Of a stretch of 64,000 nucleotides of DNA, positions 61,900 through 64,000 are shown in pieces. The notes under the pieces were generated by a model. The model saw only the letters and a list, made by a program, of their open reading frames with translations, was not told where the DNA came from and made no database searches. The DNA is from Bergeyella_A cardium (GTDB taxonomy: Bacteria > Bacteroidota > Bacteroidia > Flavobacteriales > Weeksellaceae): the NCBI RefSeq assembly GCF_030012605.2, contig NZ_CP114055.2. One strand, given 5' to 3'. Both the position numbers and the translations under genes were made by a program. The number at the start of each line of letters is the position of its first letter. The stretch's first letter is position 1.

Positions 61900-62096
61900 C
61901 AGGAGCTCAGGGATTAAGAATTTTAATTTTTGGGTTATAAGCTAGAAGTTTTAGGAAAAACAGGGACTAAGTATGAGCATACTGCCTGTTGCTTAGAATG
62001 GAAGGCGAGAATACAGATCATTGACATTTACGGTAAAGACATCACAAAGAGAAAACCGAGCACTTATAAGTGCTTGAGTAACCTTAAAAGAGGAAA

Positions 62097-64000
<1,904 letters not shown>

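Overview
The window is about 38% G+C chromosome from a flavobacterium, most likely of the Weeksellaceae (Chryseobacterium/Riemerella/Bergeyella-like). The grounds are: two proteins with C-terminal type IX secretion (T9SS) sorting domains, two TonB-dependent receptors plus the start of a third, a MurF-Alr fusion, a flavobacterial histone H1-like protein, DUF3276, promoters of the Bacteroidetes type (TAnnTTTG at -7), almost no Shine-Dalgarno sites, and a 16S rRNA 3' end that lacks the CCTCC anti-Shine-Dalgarno core.

Layout. 0-0.3 kb: start of an outer-membrane receptor on the minus strand behind a TPP riboswitch with its own terminator, so probably a thiamine receptor. 0.4-8.7 kb (minus strand): a five-gene run (sigma-54-type activator, membrane protein, LptE, low-complexity TPR-like protein, TatD), then miaB and two surface-glycan type genes. 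8.8-13.1 kb (plus strand): pncB, an exonuclease, a 0.66-kb non-coding block with DnaA boxes, and pgk. 13.3-16.7 kb (minus strand): a methyltransferase, a YiiX-like lipoprotein and mnmG, which has a parS-like site on each side. DnaA boxes plus mnmG plus two parS-like sites make this the best candidate for the chromosome origin region.

17-23.8 kb is the accessory part. It holds a DUF3298-like secreted protein, a secreted protein split by a one-base frameshift, and a tandem array of five paralogous lipoprotein or exported genes of unknown function. One copy is cut by an in-frame stop, one has lost its signal peptide, and an orphan 29-codon signal-peptide ORF sits among them. The array appears to be expanding and decaying by recombination.

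23.8-29.2 kb: ybeY, a patatin/outer-membrane protein and murF-alr. 29.3-33.9 kb: a heme-uptake locus, hmuR-hmuY facing a second HmuY-like protein that carries a T9SS tail, with an inverted repeat between the two promoters. A Fic-family C-terminal remnant follows, then thiL (which makes TPP, the ligand of the riboswitch), a thioesterase, a very large T9SS subtilase, a tail-specific protease, surE, bcp, nth, a histone-like gene, coaE, another TonB receptor, asd, two cation transporters, rpiB, an ABC exporter, DUF3276, a SpoU methyltransferase, a CBS protein, nadK and fbaA. The window ends in an rRNA operon (16S, tRNA-Ile(GAT), tRNA-Ala(TGC), partial 23S) driven by two tandem promoters.

Most genes are housekeeping. 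The unusual material is the putative origin/parS region, the decaying lipoprotein array, the riboswitch-controlled receptor, the divergent heme locus and the altered 16S tail.
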